NCBI GenBank assembly: GCA_031273485.1
Contig: JAISRS010000188.1
Span: forward strand, 1-8,578
Direction of reading: 5' to 3'
DNA: 8,578 bases
Origin: Prevotellaceae bacterium
GTDB taxonomy: Bacteria; Bacteroidota; Bacteroidia; Bacteroidales; UBA932
In this document: positions 1-6,399 of the stretch, piece after piece
Layout: each line of letters opens with the position of its first letter
Numbering within the stretch: position 1 is the stretch's first letter
Made by a program: the position numbers and the translations under genes
Notes under the pieces: generated by a model
The model's database searches: none
Told to the model about the DNA's origin: nothing
Seen by the model: the letters and a program-made list of their open reading frames with translations, nothing else

Positions 1-81
1 GCTGTCATTAACATTCATCTGACATCCGTAAGTTTCGATGTACAGTTTCGGGTTATACTTATCAAAAATAGGTATATACAT
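1..81 (-). CDS. miaB: MiaB, tRNA methylthiotransferase, N-terminal fragment
   Basis: Reading minus from the ATG at 81-79 gives 27 codons before the left edge, beginning MYIPIFDKYNPK and continuing LYIETYGCQMNVNDS. The YxETYGCQMNxxDSE block is the start of the UPF0004 domain of MiaB. This radical-SAM enzyme adds a 2-methylthio group to i6A37 of tRNAs that read UNN codons. The Cys of YGCQMN is the first of three that bind the auxiliary [4Fe-4S] cluster; the radical-SAM CxxxCxxC and TRAM domains would lie outside the window. An in-frame TAA lies two codons upstream of the ATG, so this is the earliest possible start. The N-terminal leader before the domain is short. A related methylthiotransferase (RimO or MtaB) is less likely because GCQMNxxDS is typical of MiaB. 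A Bacteroidota -7 element lies about 30 bp upstream. Confidence 0.88.
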   Translation of the reverse strand, partial: MYIPIFDKYNPKLYIETYGCQMNVNDS

Positions 82-109
82 AATTTATTTAAATTCTAAT
101 ATCAAAGCG

Positions 110-117
110 CAAAGGTA
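110..117 (-). promoter_or_regulatory. Putative -7 promoter element for miaB
   Basis: On the minus strand the bases read TACCTTTG, an exact match to the Bacteroidota -7 consensus TAnnTTTG. The predicted transcription start is roughly 103-105, leaving a leader of about 23 nt before the miaB ATG at 81. No clear TTTG is seen at the -33 position (around 136-140, which reads ATTC). The same nine bases, TACCTTTGC, occur in the promoter upstream of the DUF4831 gene. Confidence 0.55.
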
Positions 118-121
118 AATT

Positions 122-209
122 TTAATTATGAATTATGAATGCTTTAAAGTCCTTAGCGTGGAAGGCACCCTCTAACAGGGATTTTAAACCCTGTTAGGGG
201 GACGCCTTC
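122..209. repeat. Degenerate copy of the intergenic repeat element, with a long stem-loop
   Basis: The segment starts with 7-bp-spaced units (GAATTAT-like, 123-140). Next come 13 bp at 143-155, TTTAAAGTCCTTA, which recur exactly at 7631-7643. Then follows a strong inverted repeat: arms 168-180 (CCCTCTAACAGGG) and 189-201 (CCCTGTTAGGGGG) pair over 13 bp with one G-T wobble around an 8-nt loop. GAAGGC at 161-166 pairs with GCCTTC at 204-209 after a small internal loop. It lies between the PatB-like gene and the miaB promoter. It could terminate the PatB-like transcript, but no U-run follows the stem on the minus strand, so I call it a repeat. Confidence 0.6.
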
Positions 210-218
210 GTAAAAAAA

Positions 219-382
219 ATTCGTGTAATTCGTAAAAATCCGCAGGATTTAAATCCGTGTGATTCGTGTAATTCGTGGATAAAAAAAATGTGGATTTACA
301 ATTCGTGTAATTCGTAAAAATCCGCAGGATTTAAATCCGTGTGATTCGTGTAATTCGTGGATAAAAAAATCGTGGATTTGGA
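219..382. repeat. Two tandem 82-bp direct repeats
   Basis: Copy 1 is 219-300 and copy 2 is 301-382. By hand alignment 78 of 82 positions are identical, and the four differences fall in the last 15 bases. Each copy is built from 9-bp-spaced words such as AATCCGTGT, GATTCGTGT and AATTCGTGG. Each also holds a small inverted repeat (AAATCC, GCA, GGATTT) overlapping the 12-bp palindrome GGATTTAAATCC. I see no open reading frame of note. AATTCGTGTAATTCGTGG-type words are, from general knowledge, frequent in intergenic DNA of some Bacteroidota; no function is known to me. Confidence 0.85.
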
Positions 383-418
383 ATCCGTGCATGTAATAAA
401 TAAAAGGATTATTAGTGG

Positions 419-441
419 CGCACGGGTTACAAACCCGCGCG
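419..441. repeat. REP-like palindrome 1
   Basis: CGGGTT (423-428) and AACCCG (432-437) form a 6-bp stem around the loop ACA. After one A-C mismatch the stem extends by three more pairs (419-421 with 439-441). It is the first of three GC-rich palindromes packed into 419-490, a layout typical of REP-type sequences. Confidence 0.5.
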
Positions 442-443
442 AG

Positions 444-459
444 CGGTAGCGCTATGCCG
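444..459. repeat. REP-like palindrome 2
   Basis: The 16 bases contain CGG and CCG as outer arms around the perfect 8-bp palindrome TAGCGCTA (447-454). It is the weakest of the three palindromes in this cluster but lies directly between the other two. Confidence 0.4.
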
Positions 460-462
460 AAC

Positions 463-490
463 GTATAGACGCAATGCGTTGCGTCTATAC
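463..490. repeat. REP-like palindrome 3, perfect 12-bp stem
   Basis: The arms GTATAGACGCAA (463-474) and TTGCGTCTATAC (479-490) are perfect inverted complements around a TGCG tetraloop. GTAnnGACGCAATGCGTTGCGTC-type hairpins are, from memory, widespread as multicopy intergenic repeats in Bacteroidota and cyanobacteria. It sits 42 bp beyond the stop codon of the PatB-like gene (532-534). It could slow or end transcription or shield the mRNA 3' end, but there is no following U-run on the minus strand. Confidence 0.65.
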
Positions 491-531
491 CCTACTGCCT
501 CAAAAAAAGATTTAGCTCATCTGCGCGCTTT

Positions 532-1707
532 CTATAGTTTTCTTTTTTCCATAGCATTGTGCAGATATTTCATGGCATTTTGCAGGTTTGCCCGTGTGGT
601 GGCGGCGTTTAATCGCATGAATAAAGTTCCTTCATCTCCAAAAATACGACCGGGGTTCATTGCCAGACCTGCCGAAACCATAAATTCGTGCAATTGCGCC
701 GACGACATATTTAAACCGCTGCAATCGAGCCACATTAAATAGGTGCCTTCCGGTTTTCTTGTTGTGATTTGGGGGATGTTGTTTCTAAGATAATCGACAA
801 CAAATTCAAAATTTCCATTCAGGTATTCCAGCAATTGACTCAGCCAGTCTTCGCCGTGCGTATATGCCGCCTCAAAAGCGACGTCGCCGAATATTGTACC
901 CTGCGAGATACTCAAATTGTTTACAAATTTATTGAATCTCCCAAACAGCTCTTCATTGTCCGAATACACAACGGATGAGTACAGTCCGGCGGTGTTGAAT
1001 GTTTTACTTGGGGCGATAAATGTTATTGTTTGCTGCGCCAAATCCTTTGAAACGGAAGCCAGATAAGTGTGCTTATTCGGACGAAATACCAGGTCCGAAT
1101 GTATTTCATCCGATACTACCAATACATTGTATTTCAGACATAATTCTCCTATTTTGTCTAATTCTTCCACAGTCCAGACTCTGCCCACAGGATTGTGGGG
1201 ACTGCAAAAAATAAACATCTTAACTCCTGAAGCTAATTTTGTTTCAAAATCATCGAAATCAATGGTATAATAACCGTCGCCGGAGTTTACAAGCGAATTT
1301 TTCAGAAGTCTTCGCCCGTTATTGTTCACGGCATACATAAAAGGATGATAAACCGGAGTATTTATCAAAATGCTGTCGCCGGGTTGAGTAAACACATTGA
1401 CGGCAAAATTAATCGCCGGAACTATTCCCGGACTGAAACTCAACTTCTTTGTATCTATCTCCCAACCTCTGCGCTGCAACCAGTTTTTTACGGAATCATA
1501 AAAGGATCGCGGACGTATTGCATATCCGAGAACTTCATGCTCCAATCGTTGTTTCAAGGCATTAATAATAAAATCAGGGGTCTTGAAATCCATATCGGCA
1601 ACCCACAAAGGGAGTAAATCGGCTTTCCCAAAACGCTCGATACAATTATCCCATTTCTCGCAATTTGTGTTTTTACGGTTAATCGGCTCATCAAAATTAT
1701 ATTTCAT
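532..1707 (-). CDS. patB: MalY/PatB-family PLP-dependent aminotransferase or C-S lyase
   Basis: A complete 391-residue fold-type I PLP enzyme of the MalY/PatB branch, the usual length. Members cleave cystathionine or cysteine conjugates (beta-elimination giving homocysteine or thiol, pyruvate and ammonia), and some act as aminotransferases. Visible signature: LPLWVADMDF at 32-41, NTPVYHPF with Tyr120 near the cofactor, SPHNPVGR with Asn172, VVSDEIHSDL with Asp200 facing the pyridine nitrogen, APSKTFN with Lys235 as Schiff-base lysine, and FMRLN with Arg365 as carboxylate-binding arginine. No signal peptide, so cytoplasmic. It starts at ATG 1707 and lies 132 bp downstream of era, behind a hairpin. 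I see no consensus promoter in that gap, so it may rely on read-through or an atypical promoter. The family is certain; the symbol denotes the family, because substrate cannot be read from sequence. Confidence 0.88.
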   Translation of the reverse strand: MKYNFDEPINRKNTNCEKWDNCIERFGKADLLPLWVADMDFKTPDFIINALKQRLEHEVLGYAIRPRSFYDSVKNWLQRRGWEIDTKKLSFSPGIVPAINFAVNVFTQPGDSILINTPVYHPFMYAVNNNGRRLLKNSLVNSGDGYYTIDFDDFETKLASGVKMFIFCSPHNPVGRVWTVEELDKIGELCLKYNVLVVSDEIHSDLVFRPNKHTYLASVSKDLAQQTITFIAPSKTFNTAGLYSSVVYSDNEELFGRFNKFVNNLSISQGTIFGDVAFEAAYTHGEDWLSQLLEYLNGNFEFVVDYLRNNIPQITTRKPEGTYLMWLDCSGLNMSSAQLHEFMVSAGLAMNPGRIFGDEGTLFMRLNAATTRANLQNAMKYLHNAMEKRKL

Positions 1708-1730
1708 ATTGTAAAAAAATAAACATTAAA

Positions 1731-1791
1731 AATTACGAGGGAACGTCTTTTCTCTTAAGGTCTTTAAGGGAAAAGACGCTCTCTCGTAATT
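1731..1791 (-). terminator. Long hairpin after era, probable terminator made from a repeat element
   Basis: Arms 1731-1758 and 1764-1791 pair over 28 positions around the 5-nt loop GGTCT. There is one A-C mismatch and two G-T wobbles. Read on the minus strand, the stem is followed by TTTAATGTTTATTTTTTT, a U-rich tail, whereas the other strand has none. That asymmetry and the position 48 bp past the era stop fit an intrinsic terminator for the era transcript. It is also a repeat: 27 of 30 bases of 1731-1760 match 7591-7620. The tail is not a clean U-run, so termination strength is uncertain, and it may instead attenuate the PatB-like gene. Confidence 0.5.
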
Positions 1792-1835
1792 CATAATTCG
1801 TAATTCGTAATTTGTAATTCGTAATTTGTAATTCA
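1787..1835. repeat. Seven tandem 7-bp repeats (TAATTYR)
   Basis: Seven consecutive heptamers: TAATTCA, TAATTCG, TAATTCG, TAATTTG, TAATTCG, TAATTTG, TAATTCA. The first overlaps the outer end of the hairpin arm, and the last ends 4 bp before the era stop codon (1840-1842). Heptamers of the same kind flank the related elements at 123-140, 7569-7596 and 7651-7668. Confidence 0.85.
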
Positions 1836-1839
1836 TCCT

Positions 1840-2727
1840 TCATTCGTATCCGAAGTTTTTGAGTTTGTTCGGATTATTTCTCCAGTCGGGATCGACTTTG
1901 ACCTGTAATCCGAGATATACTTTTGTTTGTAAGAATGTTTCCAGATTTTTGCGGGCGTCCGTGCCTGTTTTTTTCAGGAGTTTGCCCTGTTTGCCGATGA
2001 TTATCCCCTTTTGCGAATCTCTGGCAACATATATAATGGCTTCGATATGAGTAATATTTTCGCCTTCTTTAAATTCTTCTATCACAACTTCCGTCGAATA
2101 GGGAATTTCTTTTTGATAGTTCAACAAGATTTTTTCGCGGATTATTTCCGAAGCGAAAAATCTTAGACTTCTGTCCGTTAATGTGTCATTATCATAATAT
2201 TTGGGTCCGTATGGCAACAGTTCTATTATTTTACGTTTCACATTATCCAGATTGAATTTCAGCAGAGCCGATATTGGGAAAATGGTTGCCGAGGGCAATA
2301 TTGTTTTCCATTTTTCGACCAATAAATCAAGTTCTTCGGGGTTTGTGAGGTCTATTTTGTTTATCAGCAGCAAAACAGGGACGTTCAACCTGTTGAGTCT
2401 TTCCAAAAAGTCCCGGTTTTTGTCCGATTTTTCTACCACATCCGTCACATATACAATAATATCCGCATCGCCTATTGCCGCATAAACAAACTTCATCATT
2501 GATTCCTGCAATTTATAGTTGGGCGTCAAGACGCCCGGCGTGTCGGAAAACACAATCTGAGAGTCATTTTCCGTTACTATTCCGAGTATTCGGTGTCGTG
2601 TTGTTTGCGCTTTTGCCGTAATAATCGACAGTTGTTCACCGACCAAGACGTTCATTATCGTCGATTTTCCTACATTCGGATTGCCGACGATATTCACAAA
2701 TCCCGATTTAAAATTGTTTTCTTCCAT
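1840..2727 (-). CDS. era: GTPase Era (30S ribosome assembly)
   Basis: A complete 295-residue Era, the normal length. Era binds the 3' end of 16S rRNA through its KH domain and acts in GTP-dependent 30S maturation. G1 is GNPNVGKS at 15-22 (Asn replaces the more common Arg at 16), G2 lies in KAQTTRHR at 39-46, G3 is DTPG at 62-65, G4 is NKID at 123-126, and G5 is SAL at 153-155. The C-terminal type II KH domain has IPYSTEV at 208-214 and the GKQG loop at 245-248. Its paralogue Der would have two G domains, so Era is certain. The ATG at 2727 is 4 bp after the stop of the GH25 gene, implying co-transcription. A probable terminator hairpin follows. Confidence 0.97.
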   Translation of the reverse strand: MEENNFKSGFVNIVGNPNVGKSTIMNVLVGEQLSIITAKAQTTRHRILGIVTENDSQIVFSDTPGVLTPNYKLQESMMKFVYAAIGDADIIVYVTDVVEKSDKNRDFLERLNRLNVPVLLLINKIDLTNPEELDLLVEKWKTILPSATIFPISALLKFNLDNVKRKIIELLPYGPKYYDNDTLTDRSLRFFASEIIREKILLNYQKEIPYSTEVVIEEFKEGENITHIEAIIYVARDSQKGIIIGKQGKLLKKTGTDARKNLETFLQTKVYLGLQVKVDPDWRNNPNKLKNFGYE

Positions 2728-2731
2728 TTTT

Positions 2732-3478
2732 TTATTGTTTACAAAGAGCTTTCAATTTGTCCAAATCTCCGTTAAAGACGTTAAAATCCATTGGCTTATC
2801 AATTCCGGGTATTATACCTTTGTCGTTGTGTTGCCAAAATATCCATGATCTTTTGAATTTAACTTTTTTCTTATAGTAATGAGCAATCCACAGTGGATAT
2901 TGTTTAAAATCGCTGTCGTTGCCGAGATACATTTCATAAAAGTCCATATATGAATATATTATGGGTTTCATTCCATAATGTTTTTCAACAATATCCAGCC
3001 ATATTTTCATATTTTCCTTCAGTTTGGCGGAGCCGTATCGACCCACAACTTCAACGTCCAGAACGGGGGGCAAATCGCCTTTTTTCAATTTCACATTTGC
3101 GATGAAGTTTTGCGCCTGTTCCGTAGCGCTGCGCGTTGGTATAAAATAATGATATGCGCCTCTTATAAGGTTGGTTTTCTCTATCTTGTCCCAATTTTCC
3201 TTAAACATGCGGTCTGTTATCGAGCGTCCTTCCGTTGCCTTGATAAAGGCAAAAGAGATTTTTATCTCGTTTTTTTTACCGCCTGTGGCGTTTTCTATCT
3301 GCGTCCAATCCAGGTTGCCCTGATAATGAGAAACATCTATCCCGTGCAGGTTGTATCCTTTCGGCATCCTTATATCAAAAGCATGAACGCCGAATGTGCA
3401 TGAATCCGGCATTATTACAGCAAAAACTATAACGGACAACAGCAATAATATCCAGAATAATCTTGTTTTCCCGACCAT
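2732..3478 (-). CDS. GH25 lysozyme-like muramidase, membrane-anchored
   Basis: A complete 248-residue GH25 (Chalaropsis-type lysozyme) protein; this family cuts the beta-1,4 bond between MurNAc and GlcNAc in peptidoglycan. Near the N-terminus is a positive stretch then a hydrophobic helix (about residues 6-23): a signal anchor or uncleaved signal peptide. No lipobox is evident. Family motifs, in order: GIDVSHYQG with Asp48, FAFIKATEG at 77-84, RGAYHYF at 106-112, PPVLDVE with Asp141 and the catalytic Glu143, PLWIAHY at 195-201, WQHND at 215-219, and MDFN with Asp231. All expected acidic active-site residues are present. I chose ATG 3478; a TTG directly before it at 3481 would add one residue but is less likely. 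It lies 57 bp after argH and 4 bp before era. Likely wall remodelling or a secreted hydrolase; the target is unknown. Confidence 0.9.
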   Translation of the reverse strand: MVGKTRLFWILLLLSVIVFAVIMPDSCTFGVHAFDIRMPKGYNLHGIDVSHYQGNLDWTQIENATGGKKNEIKISFAFIKATEGRSITDRMFKENWDKIEKTNLIRGAYHYFIPTRSATEQAQNFIANVKLKKGDLPPVLDVEVVGRYGSAKLKENMKIWLDIVEKHYGMKPIIYSYMDFYEMYLGNDSDFKQYPLWIAHYYKKKVKFKRSWIFWQHNDKGIIPGIDKPMDFNVFNGDLDKLKALCKQ

Positions 3479-3535
3479 CAAATGTTGTGTGATTTCAATA
3501 TCATTTTTCTTTTTATTGAACTGATGAAGTGCAAA

Positions 3536-4834
3536 TTACCGAATCACAAACTGATTCAGTCGTTGGGACATTTTATCTTTTATTTTGTCGTTACACAAGT
3601 TCCCTATGCTGCCTTCGTGGGTATGGTTCACCGTTCTGTTTGGCTGATATGTACCTTCTTGCACCTGCATACCGATTTTTTTGTACGCATCGCGAAACGG
3701 AACGCCCGACAGGACTAACCGGTTAACATCTTCTACCGTAAAAAGATAATCGTAGAGCGACAGATCTGTTATGTTCGTATTGATTTTTATCTGTTGCAGC
3801 ATATAATTTCCCATATTCAAACAGTTTTTCAGTTCATCGAGGGCAGGGAAGATGATTTCTTTCAAAAGTTGAAAATCACGATGATAACCCGAAGGCAAAT
3901 TATTCGTGACCATAGTTAATTCGTTGGGTAAAGCCTGCAACCGGTTGCATTTAGCTCTGATTAGCTCAAACATGTCCGGATTTTTTTTATGCGGCATTAT
4001 GCTCGAACCGGTTGTTAATTCGTCGGGAAAGGAAACGAATCCGAAATTTTGGCTCATATACAGGCAAATATCCACTGCAAGTTTCGATAATGTTCCCGAT
4101 ATTGCCGCTATTGCATAGCTCAGTGTTTTTTCCGTTTTACCCCGCGACATTTGTGCGGCTATGGAGTTGAAATGCAAGGTTTCAAAATGCAATAATTCCG
4201 TAGTCAGCGTTCTGTTCAAAGGAAACGAAGAGCCATAGCCGGCGGCTGAACCTAAGGGATTCTGGTCGGCGTGTTTATAGGCGGCGTTTAACAGAATCAC
4301 GTCATCGACAAGCGTTTCGGCATAAGCGCCGAACCACAGCCCGAAGGACGAAGGCATTGCTATCTGGAAATGCGTGTATCCGGGCATCAATATGTCTTTG
4401 TATCTTTCGCTTAGCTCTATCAGAGTATCGAACAACTGTTCGGTTAATGCGGCGAGTTCCGTTATTTCGCTTTTGAAAAACAGCTTGATATCCACCAGAA
4501 CCTGATCGTTGCGCGAGCGTCCGGAGTGAATTTTTTTCCCAACGTCGCCCAACTCCCTTGTAAGCATAAGTTCTATCTGGGAATGAACGTCTTCTACTCC
4601 CTGTTCTATCTCAAAATCGCCGGATTCGATTTTATCTGCAATTTTTTGCAGTTCATGCGTCAGCATCGCCAGTTCCGCGTTTTTCAGCAGACCTATACTG
4701 TTAAGCATCCGAATGTGAGCCACGGAGCCTTGTACATCGAATTTTGCAAGTTTCAAATCCAGTTCCCTGTCGCGCCCAACAGTAAAGAGTTCAACAGATT
4801 CGTCGGGTTCAAATCCCTTATTCCATAATTTCAT
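3536..4834 (-). CDS. argH: Argininosuccinate lyase (ArgH)
   Basis: A complete 432-residue argininosuccinate lyase. It splits argininosuccinate into arginine and fumarate, the last step of arginine synthesis, in the cytoplasm as a homotetramer. It opens with LWNKGF (3-8), equivalent to the LWGGRF of other ArgH proteins. Other markers are HSGRSRNDQ at 103-111, GYTHFQ at 152-157 with His155 in the general acid/base region, NPLGSAAGYG at 192-201, and the superfamily signature GSSIMPHKKNP at 276-286 containing the catalytic Ser. His replaces the more common Gln in MPQKKNP, as I recall from Bacteroidales ArgH. It is slightly shorter than the usual 445-465 residues. ATG at 4834 lies 59 bp after proS. 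No other arg gene is in the window, so argH is separated from its pathway here. Confidence 0.95.
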   Translation of the reverse strand: MKLWNKGFEPDESVELFTVGRDRELDLKLAKFDVQGSVAHIRMLNSIGLLKNAELAMLTHELQKIADKIESGDFEIEQGVEDVHSQIELMLTRELGDVGKKIHSGRSRNDQVLVDIKLFFKSEITELAALTEQLFDTLIELSERYKDILMPGYTHFQIAMPSSFGLWFGAYAETLVDDVILLNAAYKHADQNPLGSAAGYGSSFPLNRTLTTELLHFETLHFNSIAAQMSRGKTEKTLSYAIAAISGTLSKLAVDICLYMSQNFGFVSFPDELTTGSSIMPHKKNPDMFELIRAKCNRLQALPNELTMVTNNLPSGYHRDFQLLKEIIFPALDELKNCLNMGNYMLQQIKINTNITDLSLYDYLFTVEDVNRLVLSGVPFRDAYKKIGMQVQEGTYQPNRTVNHTHEGSIGNLCNDKIKDKMSQRLNQFVIR

Positions 4835-4893
4835 ATACTTTCCGTTAAATTATCAATTAAATCATCAAAATATTTCCGATTCGGGACAGCCGA

Positions 4894-6366
4894 TTAATAA
4901 TTCCTTGCAAACACAACTCTTCTATCGGAATATTGCCCTGTAACCATACATTTTCCCGGCGTCGCATCTCCCTCAAGGGGGATGCAGCGGATAGTGGCTT
5001 TTGTTTCTTCCTTAATCAGGGCTTCGGTTTCGGCGGTTCCGTCCCAGTGCGCCATGATAAAGCCGCCATTTTCGATTTTGACTTTAAATTCTTCGTAAGT
5101 ATCCACATAATGAGTATTTTCATCCCGGAATTTAAGGGCTTTATTATAGATATTATTTTGAATATCGTTGAGTAAAGAAACGATATGCTGCGTGAGGTTT
5201 TCCTGCGACACAACTTCCTTAGTCAGAGTATCTCTGCGTGCAACTTCCACCGTTCCGTTTTTAATATCTCTCGGACCCACCGCCAATCTCACAGGCACGC
5301 CTTGCAGCTCGTATTCGGCGAATTTAAATCCCGAACGGAGATTGTCCCTATAGTCTGCCTTGACGGAGATTCCGGATTTTTGCAGCTCGTTTTTTATTGT
5401 TTCGCAATGGATTTTCATTTCCTGCAATTCTTCTTCGCCTTTAAATATGGGGATGATAATAACCTGCAGGGGAGCGATTTTCGGAGGAAGCACCAGCCCG
5501 TTGTCGTCGGAATGAGCCATAATCAGGGCGCCGATCAAACGGGTTGAAACTCCCCAGGAAGTAGCCCAGACATAGTCCAGCTCGCCGTCTTTGCCGGCAA
5601 ATTTAACGTCGAATGCCTTTGCAAAATTTTGACCGAGAAAATGGGAGGTGCCTGCCTGCAAGGCTTTTCCATCCTGCATCATTGCTTCGATGCAGTAGGT
5701 ATCAACAGCGCCGGCAAAGCGTTCGCTTACTGTTTTTACGCCGGTGATTACGGGAAGAGCGAGCCAATTTTTTGCAAATTCTTCGTAAACGCCCAGCATT
5801 CTAAGAGTTTCTTCCACAGCTTCTTCTTTGGTCGAATGAGCTGTATGTCCTTCCTGCCAAAGAAATTCGGCGGTTCGGAGAAACAGGCGCGTTCTCATTT
5901 CCCATCTCACAACATTTGCCCATTGATTGTACAACAGCGGTAAATCTCTGTAGGACTGTATCCAATTCTTGTATGTATTCCATATAATGGTTTCGGATGT
6001 GGGTCTCACGATCAATTCTTCTTCCAATTTTGCATCGGGGTCAACTTCCACATTTTTACCGTCGGGCGTGTTACGAAGCCGGTAATGAGTCACAACGGCG
6101 CATTCTTTGGCAAAGCCATCGACATGTTCGGCTTCTTTTGCCAAAAACGATTTGGGTATAAACAACGGAAAATAAACATTGGAATGTCCCGTATCTTTAA
6201 ACATTTGATTAAGCGCCGACTGCATATTTTCCCACAGACCGTATCCGTAGGGTTTGATGACCATGCAGCCTCGCACTGCCGAATTTTCGGCTAATCCGGC
6301 TTTTAATACCAGATTATTGTACCAAAGCGAAAAATTTTCCGCTCTTGATGTAATTTCTTTCGCCAT
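4894..6366 (-). CDS. proS: Prolyl-tRNA synthetase, archaeal/eukaryotic-type (ProRS)
   Basis: A complete 490-residue class II synthetase charging tRNA-Pro. It is the short archaeal/eukaryote-like form: it has no bacterial INS editing domain between motifs 2 and 3, and it ends in Tyr (FARNY) after a C-terminal extension. The catalytic domain covers about 1-290, with RPTSE at 121-125, motif 2 RWEMRTR...FLRTAEFLWQEGHTAH at about 154-177, GTSHFLGQNFAKAF at 239-252, and motif 3 at about 268-295. The anticodon-binding domain spans about 298-400. In the C-terminal domain, which carries a four-Cys zinc site in archaeal relatives, only Cys461 and Cys473 are seen. The first pair is replaced by AHWDGTAE (439-446), and TG follows CMV where a Cys is usual. 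Trans-editing by a separate YbaK/ProX-type protein is possible but not seen here. The ATG at 6366 is 33 bp after the DUF4831 gene. Confidence 0.97.
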   Translation of the reverse strand: MAKEITSRAENFSLWYNNLVLKAGLAENSAVRGCMVIKPYGYGLWENMQSALNQMFKDTGHSNVYFPLFIPKSFLAKEAEHVDGFAKECAVVTHYRLRNTPDGKNVEVDPDAKLEEELIVRPTSETIIWNTYKNWIQSYRDLPLLYNQWANVVRWEMRTRLFLRTAEFLWQEGHTAHSTKEEAVEETLRMLGVYEEFAKNWLALPVITGVKTVSERFAGAVDTYCIEAMMQDGKALQAGTSHFLGQNFAKAFDVKFAGKDGELDYVWATSWGVSTRLIGALIMAHSDDNGLVLPPKIAPLQVIIIPIFKGEEELQEMKIHCETIKNELQKSGISVKADYRDNLRSGFKFAEYELQGVPVRLAVGPRDIKNGTVEVARRDTLTKEVVSQENLTQHIVSLLNDIQNNIYNKALKFRDENTHYVDTYEEFKVKIENGGFIMAHWDGTAETEALIKEETKATIRCIPLEGDATPGKCMVTGQYSDRRVVFARNY

Positions 6367-6399
6367 ATATCTTAATTATTATAAACTATATAACCCTCA

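Noticed and set aside
219..382. Possible CRISPR array
   Set aside because: The units are adjacent with no unique spacers, there are only two, and no cas gene is present.
479..742. Plus-strand open frame starting inside a REP-like palindrome
   Set aside because: It begins in the palindrome's right arm and then runs antisense to the 3' end of the PatB-like gene; there is no independent evidence for a protein.
2978..3403. Plus-strand open frame of 141 codons
   Set aside because: It lies wholly antisense to the GH25 gene, whose motifs are all intact, and its translation shows no domain pattern.
3479..3481. TTG as the start of the GH25 gene
   Set aside because: An ATG follows immediately at 3478-3476 and is the more likely start.
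3494..3520. TTCAATA...TATTGAA inverted repeat between argH and GH25
   Set aside because: Only 7 AT-rich pairs with a 13-nt loop; too weak to call a terminator or regulatory hairpin.
3532..3538. TAATTTG as a promoter for the GH25 gene
   Set aside because: One base short of the TAnnTTTG spacing, it lies on the argH stop codon, and no -33 box is evident.
5185..5547. Plus-strand open frame of 120 codons, plus others at 4526-4828, 5629-5943 and 2201-2485
   Set aside because: All are antisense to well-conserved proS, argH or era sequence and look like chance shadows.
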